Assembly: GCF_001421705.1 (NCBI RefSeq)
Contig: NZ_LMKO01000002.1
Coordinates: forward strand, 165,628 to 229,627
DNA length: 64,000 bases
From: Xylophilus sp. Leaf220
GTDB taxonomy: Bacteria > Pseudomonadota > Gammaproteobacteria > Burkholderiales > Burkholderiaceae_C
Direction: 5' to 3'
Of this stretch, positions 36,197 to 44,435 are shown in pieces. The first letter of the stretch is position 1. Every line of letters begins with the position of its first letter. The notes under the pieces were generated by a model. The model ran no database searches, had not been told where the DNA came from, and was given only the letters and a program-made list of their open reading frames with translations. The translations under genes and the position numbers were made by a program.

Positions 36197-36910
36197 TCAA
36201 GCGGTGGCGATGTCGGCGGACTGGATGCGCTTCACGCCCGCGGCGAGCATCTGCTTCCAGGCGGCGGCGAGCGATCCGTTCAGGTCGATCGCGCGGGTCG
36301 CGTCTTCCACCACGTAGACGGCGAAGCCGCGCTTGCGGGCGTCGAGCGCCGTCCAGGCCACGCAGAAATCGGTCGCCAGGCCGGTGACGTAGACGGTTTT
36401 GGTGCCGCGCTCCTTCAGGTAGCCGGAGAGACCCGTGGGCGTCTTGCGGTCGGCCTCCTCGAAGGCCGAATAGCTGTCCACGTCCTTGTGGAAACCCTTG
36501 CGCACGATCACCTGGGCGGTCGGCAGCTGCAGGTCCTTGTGCAGGGCGGCGTCCTCGGTGCCCTGCACGCAGTGGTCGGGCCAGAGCACCTGCTGGCCGT
36601 ATTTGAGCTTGGTGCTGTCGAACGGCTTCTTGCCGGCATAGGTGCTGGCGAAGGACGCATGGCCGGCGGTGTGCCAGTCCTGCGTGAGCACGATGGTGTC
36701 GAAGGCCGCGGCGATCTTGTTGATGACCGGCACCACCTCCGCGCCGCCCTTGACCGGCAGCGTGCCGCCGTCGACGAAGCAGTTCTGCACGTCCACCACG
36801 ATCAGCGCGGCCTGCGGGCCGGGCTTCATGCCCGCGGCCCACAGGGTGGGCACGGTGCCGGCCAGCCCGAGGGCGGTGCCGGCCTGGAGAAGGTGTCTGC
36901 GGTGCATCAT
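36197..36910 (-). CDS. pncA: Nicotinamidase, probably exported
   Basis: 237-residue isochorismatase-superfamily amidase that should turn nicotinamide into nicotinate and ammonia. Catalytic and metal residues fit PncA: Asp in IVVDVQNCF, Lys in the LKYGQQ region, metal ligands in TQDWH and WPDHC, and the nucleophilic Cys in VTGLATDFCVAW. Unlike most PncA proteins it begins with a cleavable signal-like sequence (MMHRRHLLQAGTALGLAGTVPTLWA), possibly twin-arginine. It precedes nicA by 78 bp on the same strand, so nicotinamide could be deamidated in the periplasm for the dehydrogenase beside it. Start ATG at 36910; the next ATG at 36907 is equally possible. Confidence 0.88.
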   Translation of the reverse strand: MMHRRHLLQAGTALGLAGTVPTLWAAGMKPGPQAALIVVDVQNCFVDGGTLPVKGGAEVVPVINKIAAAFDTIVLTQDWHTAGHASFASTYAGKKPFDSTKLKYGQQVLWPDHCVQGTEDAALHKDLQLPTAQVIVRKGFHKDVDSYSAFEEADRKTPTGLSGYLKERGTKTVYVTGLATDFCVAWTALDARKRGFAVYVVEDATRAIDLNGSLAAAWKQMLAAGVKRIQSADIATA

Positions 36911-36959
36911 GGTGGACTCCGTTCGAAAGTTGAAGAAGAACGACAGCGGGAAAAATCGC

Positions 36960-37080
36960 AGCGGGAGAAGGCGTGAAAGAACCGTAGCGAGCGACCCGAG
37001 TGTGCGGCGAGGACCGGAGCCGTACTTTGGTACGGTGAGGACCGCAGGCGCGCAATCGGGCCGCGCACCAGGTTCTCCCA
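36960..37080. repeat. Short intergenic repeat-like block with CCGTAC hairpin
   Basis: Between livF and pncA. A hairpin CCGTACTTTGGTACGG (37020-37035) is flanked by GAGGACCG on one side and GAGGACCG on the other, an arrangement I recognise from intergenic repeats in Burkholderiales. No second copy occurs in this window. Confidence 0.45.
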
Positions 37081-37087
37081 CACCTTG

Positions 37088-37879
37088 TCAAACCGACAGG
37101 TAGTTGCGACGCACCTCTTCGTTGGCGGCCAGCTCGTCCATTGACGCCTGGTAGCGGATCTGGCCTTTTTCGAGCACGTAGGCGCGGTCGGAGACCAGCT
37201 CGGCGAAGTGCATGTTCTGCTCCGACAGCAGGATGCTCACGCCCTGGCTCTTCAGCTCCAGGATCATGTGGGCCATCTGCTCGACGATCACCGGCGCCAC
37301 GCCTTCGGACGGCTCGTCCAGCAGCACCAGATAGGGGTTGCCCATCAGCGTGCGGGCCACGGTGAGCATCTGCTGCTCGCCGCCGCTCATGCGGCCGCCG
37401 GGGCGCTGCGGCATCTCGCCCAGGTTGGGAAAGAGCTTGAACAGGCGCTCGGGCGTCCACACCGGCGCCGGGGTCCCGTCGTCCCACTGTCGGGCGGGCT
37501 GGCGGCCCACCTCCAGGTTCTCGACCACCGTCAGGTCGGTGAAGACGCGGCGGTCTTCCGGCACGAAGCCCAGGCCCAGGCGCGCCGCGTGGTGCGGCTC
37601 GGTGGTGGAGATGTCGTGGCCGCGAAACGCGATGCGGCCGCGGCGCTTGGCCAGCATGCCCATCACCGCCTTCAGCGTGGTCGACTTGCCCGCGCCGTTG
37701 CGGCCCATCAGCGCCACCACCTCGCCGCGCCGCACCTGCAGGTCGACGTCGTAGAGGACCTGCGCAGCGCCGTACCAGGCGCAGAGGCCGCTGGCCTCCA
37801 GCAGCAGCTGCTGCGATCCGGCGTGCGCCGAAGACGTTGAAGACGCCGGAGCGACCGGATCGAGGACTGCGGCGGACAT
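37088..37879 (-). CDS. livF: Branched-chain-type ABC transporter ATPase (LivF-like)
   Basis: 263-residue ABC ATPase of the HAAT (branched-chain amino acid) class. Walker A GRNGAGKST, signature SGGEQQML, Walker B LVLLDEPSEGVAP and the switch region SEQNMHF are seen. It overlaps livG by 3 bp and is the last gene of a colinear minus-strand run that begins with the hydroxynicotinate reductase homologue. Its role is to power uptake through the LivHM channel. The context suggests a nicotinate-like or other aromatic acid as substrate rather than leucine; that is inferred. Confidence 0.92.
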   Translation of the reverse strand: MSAAVLDPVAPASSTSSAHAGSQQLLLEASGLCAWYGAAQVLYDVDLQVRRGEVVALMGRNGAGKSTTLKAVMGMLAKRRGRIAFRGHDISTTEPHHAARLGLGFVPEDRRVFTDLTVVENLEVGRQPARQWDDGTPAPVWTPERLFKLFPNLGEMPQRPGGRMSGGEQQMLTVARTLMGNPYLVLLDEPSEGVAPVIVEQMAHMILELKSQGVSILLSEQNMHFAELVSDRAYVLEKGQIRYQASMDELAANEEVRRNYLSV

Positions 37880-38694
37880 CAGAGCACCTCCTGCGGGGCC
37901 ACGACGGTGGGCGCTACGGCCACCGCCTTCTTCTTCTTCTCGAACGTGGTGCCGGTGCCGAAGTACACCTCCTGCACCTTGGGATGGTCGCGGATCTCGA
38001 GCGGCTTGCCTTCGGCGATCAGCCGGCCGCGCGCCAGCACGATGGTGCGGTCCGCATAGGCGAAGACCACGTCCATGCTGTGCTCGGTGAAGAGCACCGC
38101 CATGCCGCGGTCGATCACCAGCTGCTTGGTGAGCGCCATCAGGTCGTTGCGCTCCTTGGGTGCCATGCCGGCGGTGGGCTCGTCCATCAGCAGCAGCTTG
38201 GGGTCGTTGGCCATGGCGATCGCCAGCTCGACCCGCTTCACGTCGCCGTAGGCCAGCTCGCTGCACGGCCGGTCGGCCTGGGTCCGCATGCCGACCTGCT
38301 CCAGCAGGGCCAGCGCGTCGGCGCGGCGGTGGTCGGCCGCGCGGCGCCACATCGCGAACAGCTTGTCGTCGTAGGAGAGCAGCGCCATCTGCACGTTCTC
38401 GACCACGGTGAGCGAGGCGAAGGTCTCGGCGATCTGGAAGGTGCGGCCCACGCCCATGCGCCAGATGGCGCGCGGCCGGCGGCCGATCAGCTCCTGGCCT
38501 TCGAGCCGGATCGAGCCGCGGTCGGCCGGCAGCTGGCCGTTGACCATGTTGAAGGTGGTCGACTTGCCGGCGCCGTTGGGGCCGATCAGGGCCAGCAGCT
38601 CGCCCTTGTGCAGATTGAAATCGATGCCGTCGACGGCCTTCACGCCGCCGAAGGATTTGCCCAGGCCGGAGACCTGCAGAAGTGGTGTGCTCAT
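37879..38694 (-). CDS. livG: Branched-chain-type ABC transporter ATPase (LivG-like)
   Basis: 271-residue LivG-type ATPase with Walker A GPNGAGKST, the LivG-specific GRTFQIAETFASLTV, a somewhat degenerate signature (LAYGDVKRVE) and Walker B LLLMDEPTAGMAP. The C-terminal ~40 residues after VYFGTG (EKKKKAVAVAPTVVAPQEVL) are an unusual extension rich in lysine and valine. It overlaps livF and starts 3 bp after livHM, so all three are coupled. Confidence 0.92.
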   Translation of the reverse strand: MSTPLLQVSGLGKSFGGVKAVDGIDFNLHKGELLALIGPNGAGKSTTFNMVNGQLPADRGSIRLEGQELIGRRPRAIWRMGVGRTFQIAETFASLTVVENVQMALLSYDDKLFAMWRRAADHRRADALALLEQVGMRTQADRPCSELAYGDVKRVELAIAMANDPKLLLMDEPTAGMAPKERNDLMALTKQLVIDRGMAVLFTEHSMDVVFAYADRTIVLARGRLIAEGKPLEIRDHPKVQEVYFGTGTTFEKKKKAVAVAPTVVAPQEVL

Positions 38695-38697
38695 GGC

Positions 38698-40665
38698 TTA
38701 TTCCCTCTCCCTCTGGGAGAGGGCCGGGGTGAGGGCGTCCCCGGCGGGGACGGGGGCAGCACGTTCGGTGCGGCGCGAAAACCGCCCGAACAGCTGCTGC
38801 GCGAAGCCGGCGATGCCCTGCGGGAACAGCAGCACCAGCAGCAGGATGATCCCGCCCAGCATCGCGCGCCAGTAGTCGGTGTTGCGCGCCACCGTGTCGT
38901 GCAGCCAGGTGAAGGTCACCGCGCCCACCACCGGGCCGGCCAGCGTCTGCAGGCCGCCCAGCAGCACCATCACCAGGCCGTCGACCGAGCGCGAGACCGA
39001 CAGCGTCTCGGGCGAGATGCTGCCCTTGGAGAACGCGTACAGCGCACCCGCCAGCCCGGCCACGGTGCCGGCCAGGATGAAGGCGACCCACTGCATCCGC
39101 TTGACGTCGATGCCGATCGCGTCGGCCCGCAGCGGCGAATCGCGGCCGGCGCGCATCGCGTAGCCGAAGGGCGAGAACAGCACCCTACGCAGGAAGAGGA
39201 TGCCCGCGCCCACCAGCGCCAGGGTGAGCCAGTAGTACACCCGCTTGTCGGCCAGCCACGCGGCGGGCCAGACGCCGGTCAGGCCGTTGCTGCCGCCGGT
39301 GAACGCGTCCCACTGGTAGGTGACCGCCCAGGCGATCTGGGCGAAGGCCAGCGTGAGCATCGCCAGGTACACGCCCGACAGCTGCACCGCGAACCAGCCG
39401 AAGACGAAGGCGCCGAGCGCGGCCACCAGCGGTGCCAGCACCAGGGCCGCCTCCATCGGCAGGCCGGCCGAGCGCACCAGCAGCGCGGCGCCGTAGGCCC
39501 CCAGGCCGAAGTAGGCCGCATGGCCGAACGAGTGCATGCCCGCCGGCCCCATGATGAAGTGCAGGCTGACCGCGAACAGCGCCGCCACCATCAGGTCGAT
39601 GGCCAGCACCGCGGCGTAGGGCGCGCCCGCCGTCAGCCAGGGCAGCGCCACCAGCGCCAGGCCCAGCACCGCGGCAGCCATCAGGTAGCTGCGGCTGGCC
39701 GGTCGCAGCGGCTCCTCCTGCAGGCCCAGGTGCCGGCTCGGCGCCTGCGGGCGGCCGAACAGGCCCCACGGCCGCCAGACCAGCACCACCGCCATCACCA
39801 GGAATTCGACCACCAGCGTGAGCTTCGAGAACGAGACGGGGATGCCGAACACCTCGACCACGCCCAGCCAGATGCAGATCGCCTTGATCTCGGCGATCAG
39901 CAGCGCCGCCGCATAGGCGCCGGGGATCGAGCCCATGCCGCCCACCACCACCACCACGAAGGCGGCGCCGATGGTGTTCAGGTCCATCTCCAGGTTGGCG
40001 GGCTCGCGCGGCAGCTGCAGCGCGCCGCCCAGGCCGGCCAGCAGCGCGCCGAGCGCGAACACCGCGGTGAACAGCCAGGCCTGGTTGACGCCCAGGGCGC
40101 TCACCATCTCGCGGTCCTGCGTGGCGGCGCGCACCAGCGTGCCCCAGCGGGTCTTGGTCAGCAGCAGCCAGAGCAGGCCCAGCACCACCGGGCCGACGAC
40201 GATCAGGAACAGGTCGTAGGCCGGGAACTGCCGGCCCAGGATCTCGACCGAGCCCTTCAGGCCCGGCGCCCGCGGGCCGAGCAGCTCCTCGGCGCCCCAG
40301 AGCCACAGCACGCCGTCCTTGATGACCAGCACCAGCGCGAAGGTCGCCAGCAGCTGGAACAGCTCGGGCGCCTTGTAGATCCGGCGCAGCAGCACCACCT
40401 CGATCAGCGCGCCCAGCGCGCCCACCGCCAGCGCCGCCAGCGGCAGCGACACCCAGAAGCCGACGCCGCCGCCGCCGCCGATGCTGCCCAGGCGCTCGAC
40501 CAAGCTGTAGGCCACGTAGATGCCCACCATGAAAAAGGAGCCGTGGGCGAAGTTCACGATGCGCGTGACGCCGAAGATCAGCGACAGCCCCGCTGCCACC
40601 AGAAACAGCGACGACGCGCCCGCCAGCCCGTTGAGCAGCTGAACGACGAAGCCTGAGAAAGTCAT
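38698..40665 (-). CDS. livHM: Fused LivH-LivM ABC permease
   Basis: 655-residue fusion of the two HAAT permeases. LivH-like part about residues 1-300 (GVTRIVNFAHGSFFMVG near 33; VVVVVGGMGSIPGA). LivM-like part about 330-635 (HFIMGPAGMHSFGHAAYFGLGAYGA; FTGGSNGLTG; VDGLVMVLLGG). Roughly 16-18 hydrophobic segments are visible. The last 14 residues, GDALTPALSQRERE, are encoded by a dispersed CCCTCTCCC hairpin repeat, so the native C-terminus seems to have been replaced or extended by a repeat. It forms the channel for the receptor at 40820 and the two ATPases. Confidence 0.92.
   Translation of the reverse strand: MTFSGFVVQLLNGLAGASSLFLVAAGLSLIFGVTRIVNFAHGSFFMVGIYVAYSLVERLGSIGGGGGVGFWVSLPLAALAVGALGALIEVVLLRRIYKAPELFQLLATFALVLVIKDGVLWLWGAEELLGPRAPGLKGSVEILGRQFPAYDLFLIVVGPVVLGLLWLLLTKTRWGTLVRAATQDREMVSALGVNQAWLFTAVFALGALLAGLGGALQLPREPANLEMDLNTIGAAFVVVVVGGMGSIPGAYAAALLIAEIKAICIWLGVVEVFGIPVSFSKLTLVVEFLVMAVVLVWRPWGLFGRPQAPSRHLGLQEEPLRPASRSYLMAAAVLGLALVALPWLTAGAPYAAVLAIDLMVAALFAVSLHFIMGPAGMHSFGHAAYFGLGAYGAALLVRSAGLPMEAALVLAPLVAALGAFVFGWFAVQLSGVYLAMLTLAFAQIAWAVTYQWDAFTGGSNGLTGVWPAAWLADKRVYYWLTLALVGAGILFLRRVLFSPFGYAMRAGRDSPLRADAIGIDVKRMQWVAFILAGTVAGLAGALYAFSKGSISPETLSVSRSVDGLVMVLLGGLQTLAGPVVGAVTFTWLHDTVARNTDYWRAMLGGIILLLVLLFPQGIAGFAQQLFGRFSRRTERAAPVPAGDALTPALSQRERE
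38701..38742. repeat. CCCTCTCCC hairpin repeat overlapping the livHM 3' end
   Basis: Perfect 9-bp arms CCCTCTCCC (38703-38711) / GGGAGAGGG (38715-38723), then CCGGGGTGAGGG. Same unit as the block at 176-315, inverted. It codes for the last residues of LivHM. Confidence 0.7.
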
Positions 40666-40731
40666 GCGAAACCCTGCGGTGCTGCCGAAAGACGGTATCG
40701 AGGGCGCAGCCGGGGCTGCGGCACTCGATCT

Positions 40732-40788
40732 GCTACATAAACGATAGCTAGAAGCCGGCGCGGTACGCCGGCTGCAGCCACTTTTCTT
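40732..40788 (+). repeat. GCTA-stem repeat between livHM and its receptor gene
   Basis: GCTAC-N7-ATAGC (40732-40748), GAAGCCGGC..GCCGGCTGCAGCC, then CTTTTCTTCT. It lies inside the minus-strand run, in the 154-bp gap after the receptor stop codon. It might lower expression of the permease and ATPases relative to the receptor, a common need for ABC uptake systems. Confidence 0.7.
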
Positions 40789-40819
40789 CTAAAAATGCGG
40801 CCCCGGGGGCCGCCGACGC

Positions 40820-42019
40820 TCAGTCCGCGGCGCGGAGCTTCTTGACTTCGTCGTCCGACGGCTGGAACTTGGCGCCGTCGAGGTAGGTGTAGTCCACCAT
40901 CACGCCCTTGCCGCCGTCGTTCTTGGTCTTGCCGACATAGGCGCCCATGGTCGACTGGTTGTCCTGCGCGCGGTAGACGATCTTGCCGAAGGGCGTGTCG
41001 ACCGGCAGGCCCTTGAAGGCCGCAGCCAGCTTCTCGGTCTCGGTGCTGCCGGCCTTCTTGGCACCGGCGGCGATCGACTGGATCGCGCTGTAGCCGACGA
41101 CCGAGCCCAGGCGCGGGTAGTCCTTGAACTTGGCCTGGTAGGCGGCGAGGAAGGCCTTGTGCTCGGGCGTCTGCAGGCTGCTCCACGGGTAGCCGGTGAC
41201 GACCCAGCCGGTGGGCGCCTCGTCCTTCAACGGGTCGAGGTACTCGGGCTCGCCGGTCAGCACGCTGACGACCTCGCGGTCCTTGAACAGGCCGCGGGTG
41301 TTGCCCTCGCGCACGAACTTCGACAGGTCGGCGCCGAACAGCACGTTGAAGATCGCGTCGGGCTTGGCGTCGGAGAGCGCCTGCACCACGCTGCCGGCAT
41401 CGACCTTGCCGAGCGGCGGCGCCTGCTCGGCGACGAACTCGACATCCGGCTGCGCTTCCTTCAGCAGCTTCTTGAAGGTGGCGATCGACGACTGGCCGTA
41501 CTCGTAGTTGGGGTAGACCAGCGCCCAGCGCTTCTTCTTCATCTTGGCCGCCTCGGGCACCAGCATCGCCACCTGCATGTAGGTCGATGGGCGCAGGCGG
41601 TAGGTGTACTTGTTGCCGTTCTGCCAGACGATCTTGTCGGTCAGCGGCTCGCCGGCCAGGTAGAAGAATTTCTTCTGCTTGGCGAAGTCGGTCAGGGCCA
41701 GGCCGGTGTTGGAGAGAAAGGAGCCGGTCAGCACGTCGACCTGCTCGCGCGAGATCAGTTCCTCGGCCATCCGCACCGCGTCGCCGGGGTTGGCGTTGTC
41801 GTCGCGGGTGATCAGCTCCAGCTTCTTGCCGTTGACGCCACCGGCGGCGTTGATCTCGTCCACCGCCAGCTCCATGCCCTTCTTGTAGGGCTCGAGGAAG
41901 GCGGGCTGCGCCTTGTAGCTGTTGATCTCGCCGATCTTGATCGTGCCTTGCGCATGCGCTGCGGCCGAGAGGGCCATGCCGGCGGCGAGCGCGGCGCTGA
42001 GGTGCAATGTCGTCTTCAT
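40820..42019 (-). CDS. livK: Branched-chain-type ABC transporter substrate-binding protein
   Basis: 399-residue periplasmic receptor of the LivJ/LivK (peripla_BP_6) family. Signal peptide MKTTLHLSAALAAGMALSAAAHAQ, then GTIKIGEINSYKAQPAFLEPYKKGMELAVDEINAAGGVNGKKLEL, DDNANPGDAVRMAEELI and GYSAIQSIAAGAKKAG. Receptors of this family in catabolic clusters often bind aromatic acids. It is read with the DUF1185, UPF0280 and reductase genes upstream, so a pyridine carboxylate is a reasonable guess for its ligand. Confidence 0.92.
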   Translation of the reverse strand: MKTTLHLSAALAAGMALSAAAHAQGTIKIGEINSYKAQPAFLEPYKKGMELAVDEINAAGGVNGKKLELITRDDNANPGDAVRMAEELISREQVDVLTGSFLSNTGLALTDFAKQKKFFYLAGEPLTDKIVWQNGNKYTYRLRPSTYMQVAMLVPEAAKMKKKRWALVYPNYEYGQSSIATFKKLLKEAQPDVEFVAEQAPPLGKVDAGSVVQALSDAKPDAIFNVLFGADLSKFVREGNTRGLFKDREVVSVLTGEPEYLDPLKDEAPTGWVVTGYPWSSLQTPEHKAFLAAYQAKFKDYPRLGSVVGYSAIQSIAAGAKKAGSTETEKLAAAFKGLPVDTPFGKIVYRAQDNQSTMGAYVGKTKNDGGKGVMVDYTYLDGAKFQPSDDEVKKLRAAD

Positions 42020-42089
42020 GGGAGCTGCTCCTTGCGGATGGTGAACGGGTGGGGGAGGGGGTGAATGCGGTGCAGTCTGCGGCGCGCGC

Positions 42090-42674
42090 TCAGCGCAGGC
42101 CGTCGGTGCCCTGGATCTCGTGGGCCTGCAGGCCGCCGATGCGCGGCAGCGGACGGCCGCTGTCGGTGACGACCACCGCCACCACGATCTCGGCGGCGCG
42201 GGGCGCGTCGGCCACGCGGGCCTCCATCGCATCGAAGTGGCTGCGGACGAAGGCGGCGTCCTTGTGGCCCAGCGGCACGTCGACCGCGGTGCCCAGGCCG
42301 CCCTGCTTCTTGGCCGACGGCACCAGGGCCGCGCCCTTCTCGACGGCGTGCCTCAGCGGCGCGCCCAGCTTGGGGTGCAGGATCGCGGCGGCATGCTCCA
42401 GCTCGCCGGCCTCGCCGACGATCGCGGCCTTGCCGTAGCTCTGCGCGGCGCCGGGCACGATGCCCAGCGCCTCGACGCACTTGCGGCCCAGCAGCGCGCC
42501 CAGCTCCTCGCCGATCGCGACCAGCTCGTCCAGGTTCTCGGAGTAGCGGCCGGCGTACGGGTTGGCGATCACCGCCATCGCCAGTGCGCGGCGGGTCGGC
42601 GGGTCGACGGGCCGGCCCATCTCGATGCGCACCTCGTCCACCTGGACGACGATTTTTCTAATGCTTGCTGTCAT
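42090..42674 (-). CDS. DUF1185 ('amino acid synthesis') family protein, paralogue B
   Basis: 194-residue member of DUF1185, named 'amino acid synthesis protein' in databases without a proven reaction. Shared family landmarks are RRALAMAVIANPYAGRYSENL, YGKAAIVGEAGELEHAAAILHP, VPSAKKQGG and the final GLQAHEIQGTDGLR. It resembles the next gene (42835-43476) in order of motifs, so the two arose by duplication or work as unlike subunits. Its place in a pyridine-ring degradation run suggests a role there. Confidence 0.88.
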   Translation of the reverse strand: MTASIRKIVVQVDEVRIEMGRPVDPPTRRALAMAVIANPYAGRYSENLDELVAIGEELGALLGRKCVEALGIVPGAAQSYGKAAIVGEAGELEHAAAILHPKLGAPLRHAVEKGAALVPSAKKQGGLGTAVDVPLGHKDAAFVRSHFDAMEARVADAPRAAEIVVAVVVTDSGRPLPRIGGLQAHEIQGTDGLR

Positions 42675-42747
42675 GGAGTCTCCTGGCACGGTTCGATTGA
42701 GAGGGGCGCAGTGGATGCGGTCCGCACGTTCGATACGTGGCGGACGC

Positions 42748-42836
42748 TGCCTGTTTCAGGGATACCGCGGAACCGGCTTTGCCGGGCCGCTGGTTTCGCC
42801 CCCTGGGGGGAAGCGCCGCAGGCGCATCGGGGGGTC
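42748..42836 (+). repeat. GGGATACC-type dispersed repeat, partial copy
   Basis: TTTCAGGGATACCGCGGAACC followed by GGCTTTGCCGGGCCGCTGG and a CGCCCCCTGGGGGGAAGCGCC tail. The first 50 bp match the copy at 2078. It occupies most of the 160-bp gap between the two DUF1185 genes and touches the stop codon of the upstream one. Confidence 0.75.
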
Positions 42837-43476
42837 ATCTCAATCCATCCCACTGGGCGATGTTTTCTGCGCGCAGGCCGCCGACGCGGTCGTGCACGCG
42901 GTAGCCGGTGGTCATGGCCAGGACGAAGACGATCTCGTCGGATGCCGGCGCGCCGGGCACCCGCACCTCGATCGCGTCGAACTGACCGCGCACGTAGCTG
43001 GCGTTGATGTTGGTCAGCGGCACGTCGAGCGTTACGCCGGGCGGGCCGACCTTCTTGGTCGAGGGCACGATCGACAGCGCGTTGGCCGGCTGGCCCTTCT
43101 TCTCGACGATGGTGCCGCTGGCGTAGGCCGCGCGGTCGCCCTTCCAGCCGAGCAGCTCTCGCATCGCATAGCCGCCGGGCACGTGCCACAGCGCACCGTG
43201 CTCCAGCTCGCCGGCGGCGCCGACGATCGCGCCCTTGCCATAGGTGGCGATGCGGTCGACCGTCACGTCCATCGCGGCCAGCAGGCGGCGCGCCATGTCG
43301 AGGCCGACCGGCTGGAGCGCGTCCATCATCGGCAGGATGTCCTGCTCGTAGCGGCCGGCGTACGGGTTGGCCAGCACCGCGCAGACGAAGCCGCGGCGCA
43401 GCGGCACGCTTGCCGGCGGTCCGAACTCGTGGTGGATGTCTTCCACGTGGGTGAAGGTGCGTCGTATCTCGATCAT
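42835..43476 (-). CDS. DUF1185 ('amino acid synthesis') family protein, paralogue A
   Basis: 213-residue DUF1185 protein. Matching landmarks are RRGFVCAVLANPYAGRYEQDI, YGKGAIVGAAGELEHGALWHVP, VPSTKKVGPPG and a C-terminal VGGLRAENIAQWDGLR. Compared with paralogue B it has a short insert after residue 20. It starts 21 bp past the UPF0280 gene, so it belongs to the same transcript. No catalytic residues are established for this family. It could be a small hydrolase or isomerase acting on ring-opened products; this is a guess. Confidence 0.88.
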   Translation of the reverse strand: MIEIRRTFTHVEDIHHEFGPPASVPLRRGFVCAVLANPYAGRYEQDILPMMDALQPVGLDMARRLLAAMDVTVDRIATYGKGAIVGAAGELEHGALWHVPGGYAMRELLGWKGDRAAYASGTIVEKKGQPANALSIVPSTKKVGPPGVTLDVPLTNINASYVRGQFDAIEVRVPGAPASDEIVFVLAMTTGYRVHDRVGGLRAENIAQWDGLR

Positions 43477-43497
43477 GCTGGGAAATCCTGCCATTCG

Positions 43498-44430
43498 TTA
43501 AGCAAATACCGAACCAACCCGCAGCGCCGCGGGCCCTGCCGGCAGCGAGGGGGCAGGCTGCGCCGCACGCGCATTCTGCGCGACCACGAGCCGGCCCTGG
43601 CAGACCAACGCGGCCGCCCACAGGTGGCCGGCGTCGTGCAGCCGCCAGGCTTCCTGCAGGCCGGCGGCGAGCGCGCGGCGCACCGCGTCGGCACCCAGCG
43701 GCGGCACCTCGGCGGTGACCGGCAGGCGGCCCAGGTCGCTGTCGTCCTTCAGGTCGCACGCCGGGCGGCGCTGGATGCGGGCATCGTCGATGTTCACCGC
43801 ATTGGCCACCAGGGTGGCGCAGGCGTCGGCCTCGGCCGCGGTGCGGGCCAGCACGGTGACGCTGTCGGCGATGCCGAGCGAGAAGCTGCGGCCACGCCAG
43901 CCGCTGGTGGCGATGCCGCGCACCGGCAGGGCGGCGTCGACGGTGAATTGGCCGTCGGTGGCGATGCCGTGCACGCCGGCCTGGGCCATCTCTTCGATAC
44001 CGAAGCGCCCCACGTCGGCCACCAGGCCCACCCGCACCTGCGCGCCGGGCGCCAGGTGCAGCGCGATGTCGCCGCCGTTGTTGACCCAGGCGCGGTGGAT
44101 GCCCGGCCGGTCGTAGCAGGCGACGACCTCCTGCGCCACGCTGCCGGCCACCGCCGCCATCGGCGTGAGGTAGACGGCCCGGTGCGGCGCGCAGGCGCTC
44201 CACATGCGGCGCGCCACCGGGCCCTGCACCGGGCAGTCGGCGCCGACCGGCCGCCGCAGCGCGGGCAACTCCGCGACCAGTTCGCCCAGCAGCGGCAGGA
44301 AGCGCTGCCAGGCCGCGGCATGCGCATCGGCCACGGCCGCGGCCTCGCCTTCGGCCCCGATGACCAGGTCGATCGGGCCGTGCTGGAAATGCCAGCGGCC
44401 GTCCGGGAGCGTCGCGCGGGAGGCGGCCAC
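43498..44430 (-). CDS. UPF0280 (ApbE-superfamily) protein
   Basis: 310-residue protein of UPF0280 (COG2122), related in fold to ApbE, which attaches flavin to proteins. Landmarks are HFQHGPIDLVIGAEG, MAAVAGSVAQEVVACY, WVNNGGDIALHLAPG, RGIATSGWRGRSFSLGIADSVTVLA and ANAVNIDD. The GTG start lies 5 bp past the stop of the hydroxynicotinate reductase homologue, so the pair is tightly coupled. E. barkeri 6-hydroxynicotinate reductase was reported to hold a covalently bound flavin. This makes a flavin-attachment role for the UPF0280 protein a testable idea, not an established fact. Confidence 0.88.
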   Translation of the reverse strand: MAASRATLPDGRWHFQHGPIDLVIGAEGEAAAVADAHAAAWQRFLPLLGELVAELPALRRPVGADCPVQGPVARRMWSACAPHRAVYLTPMAAVAGSVAQEVVACYDRPGIHRAWVNNGGDIALHLAPGAQVRVGLVADVGRFGIEEMAQAGVHGIATDGQFTVDAALPVRGIATSGWRGRSFSLGIADSVTVLARTAAEADACATLVANAVNIDDARIQRRPACDLKDDSDLGRLPVTAEVPPLGADAVRRALAAGLQEAWRLHDAGHLWAAALVCQGRLVVAQNARAAQPAPSLPAGPAALRVGSVFA

Positions 44431-44435
44431 TGCGG

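Noticed and set aside
36960-37080. Hairpin between livF and pncA as an operator of the TetR protein
   Set aside because: It lacks the TGTAG/CTACA arms and looks like a general intergenic repeat.
37837-40656. A 939-codon plus-strand frame opposite livG and livHM
   Set aside because: Gln/Arg/His-rich shadow of the transporter genes; no recognisable motif or ribosome site.
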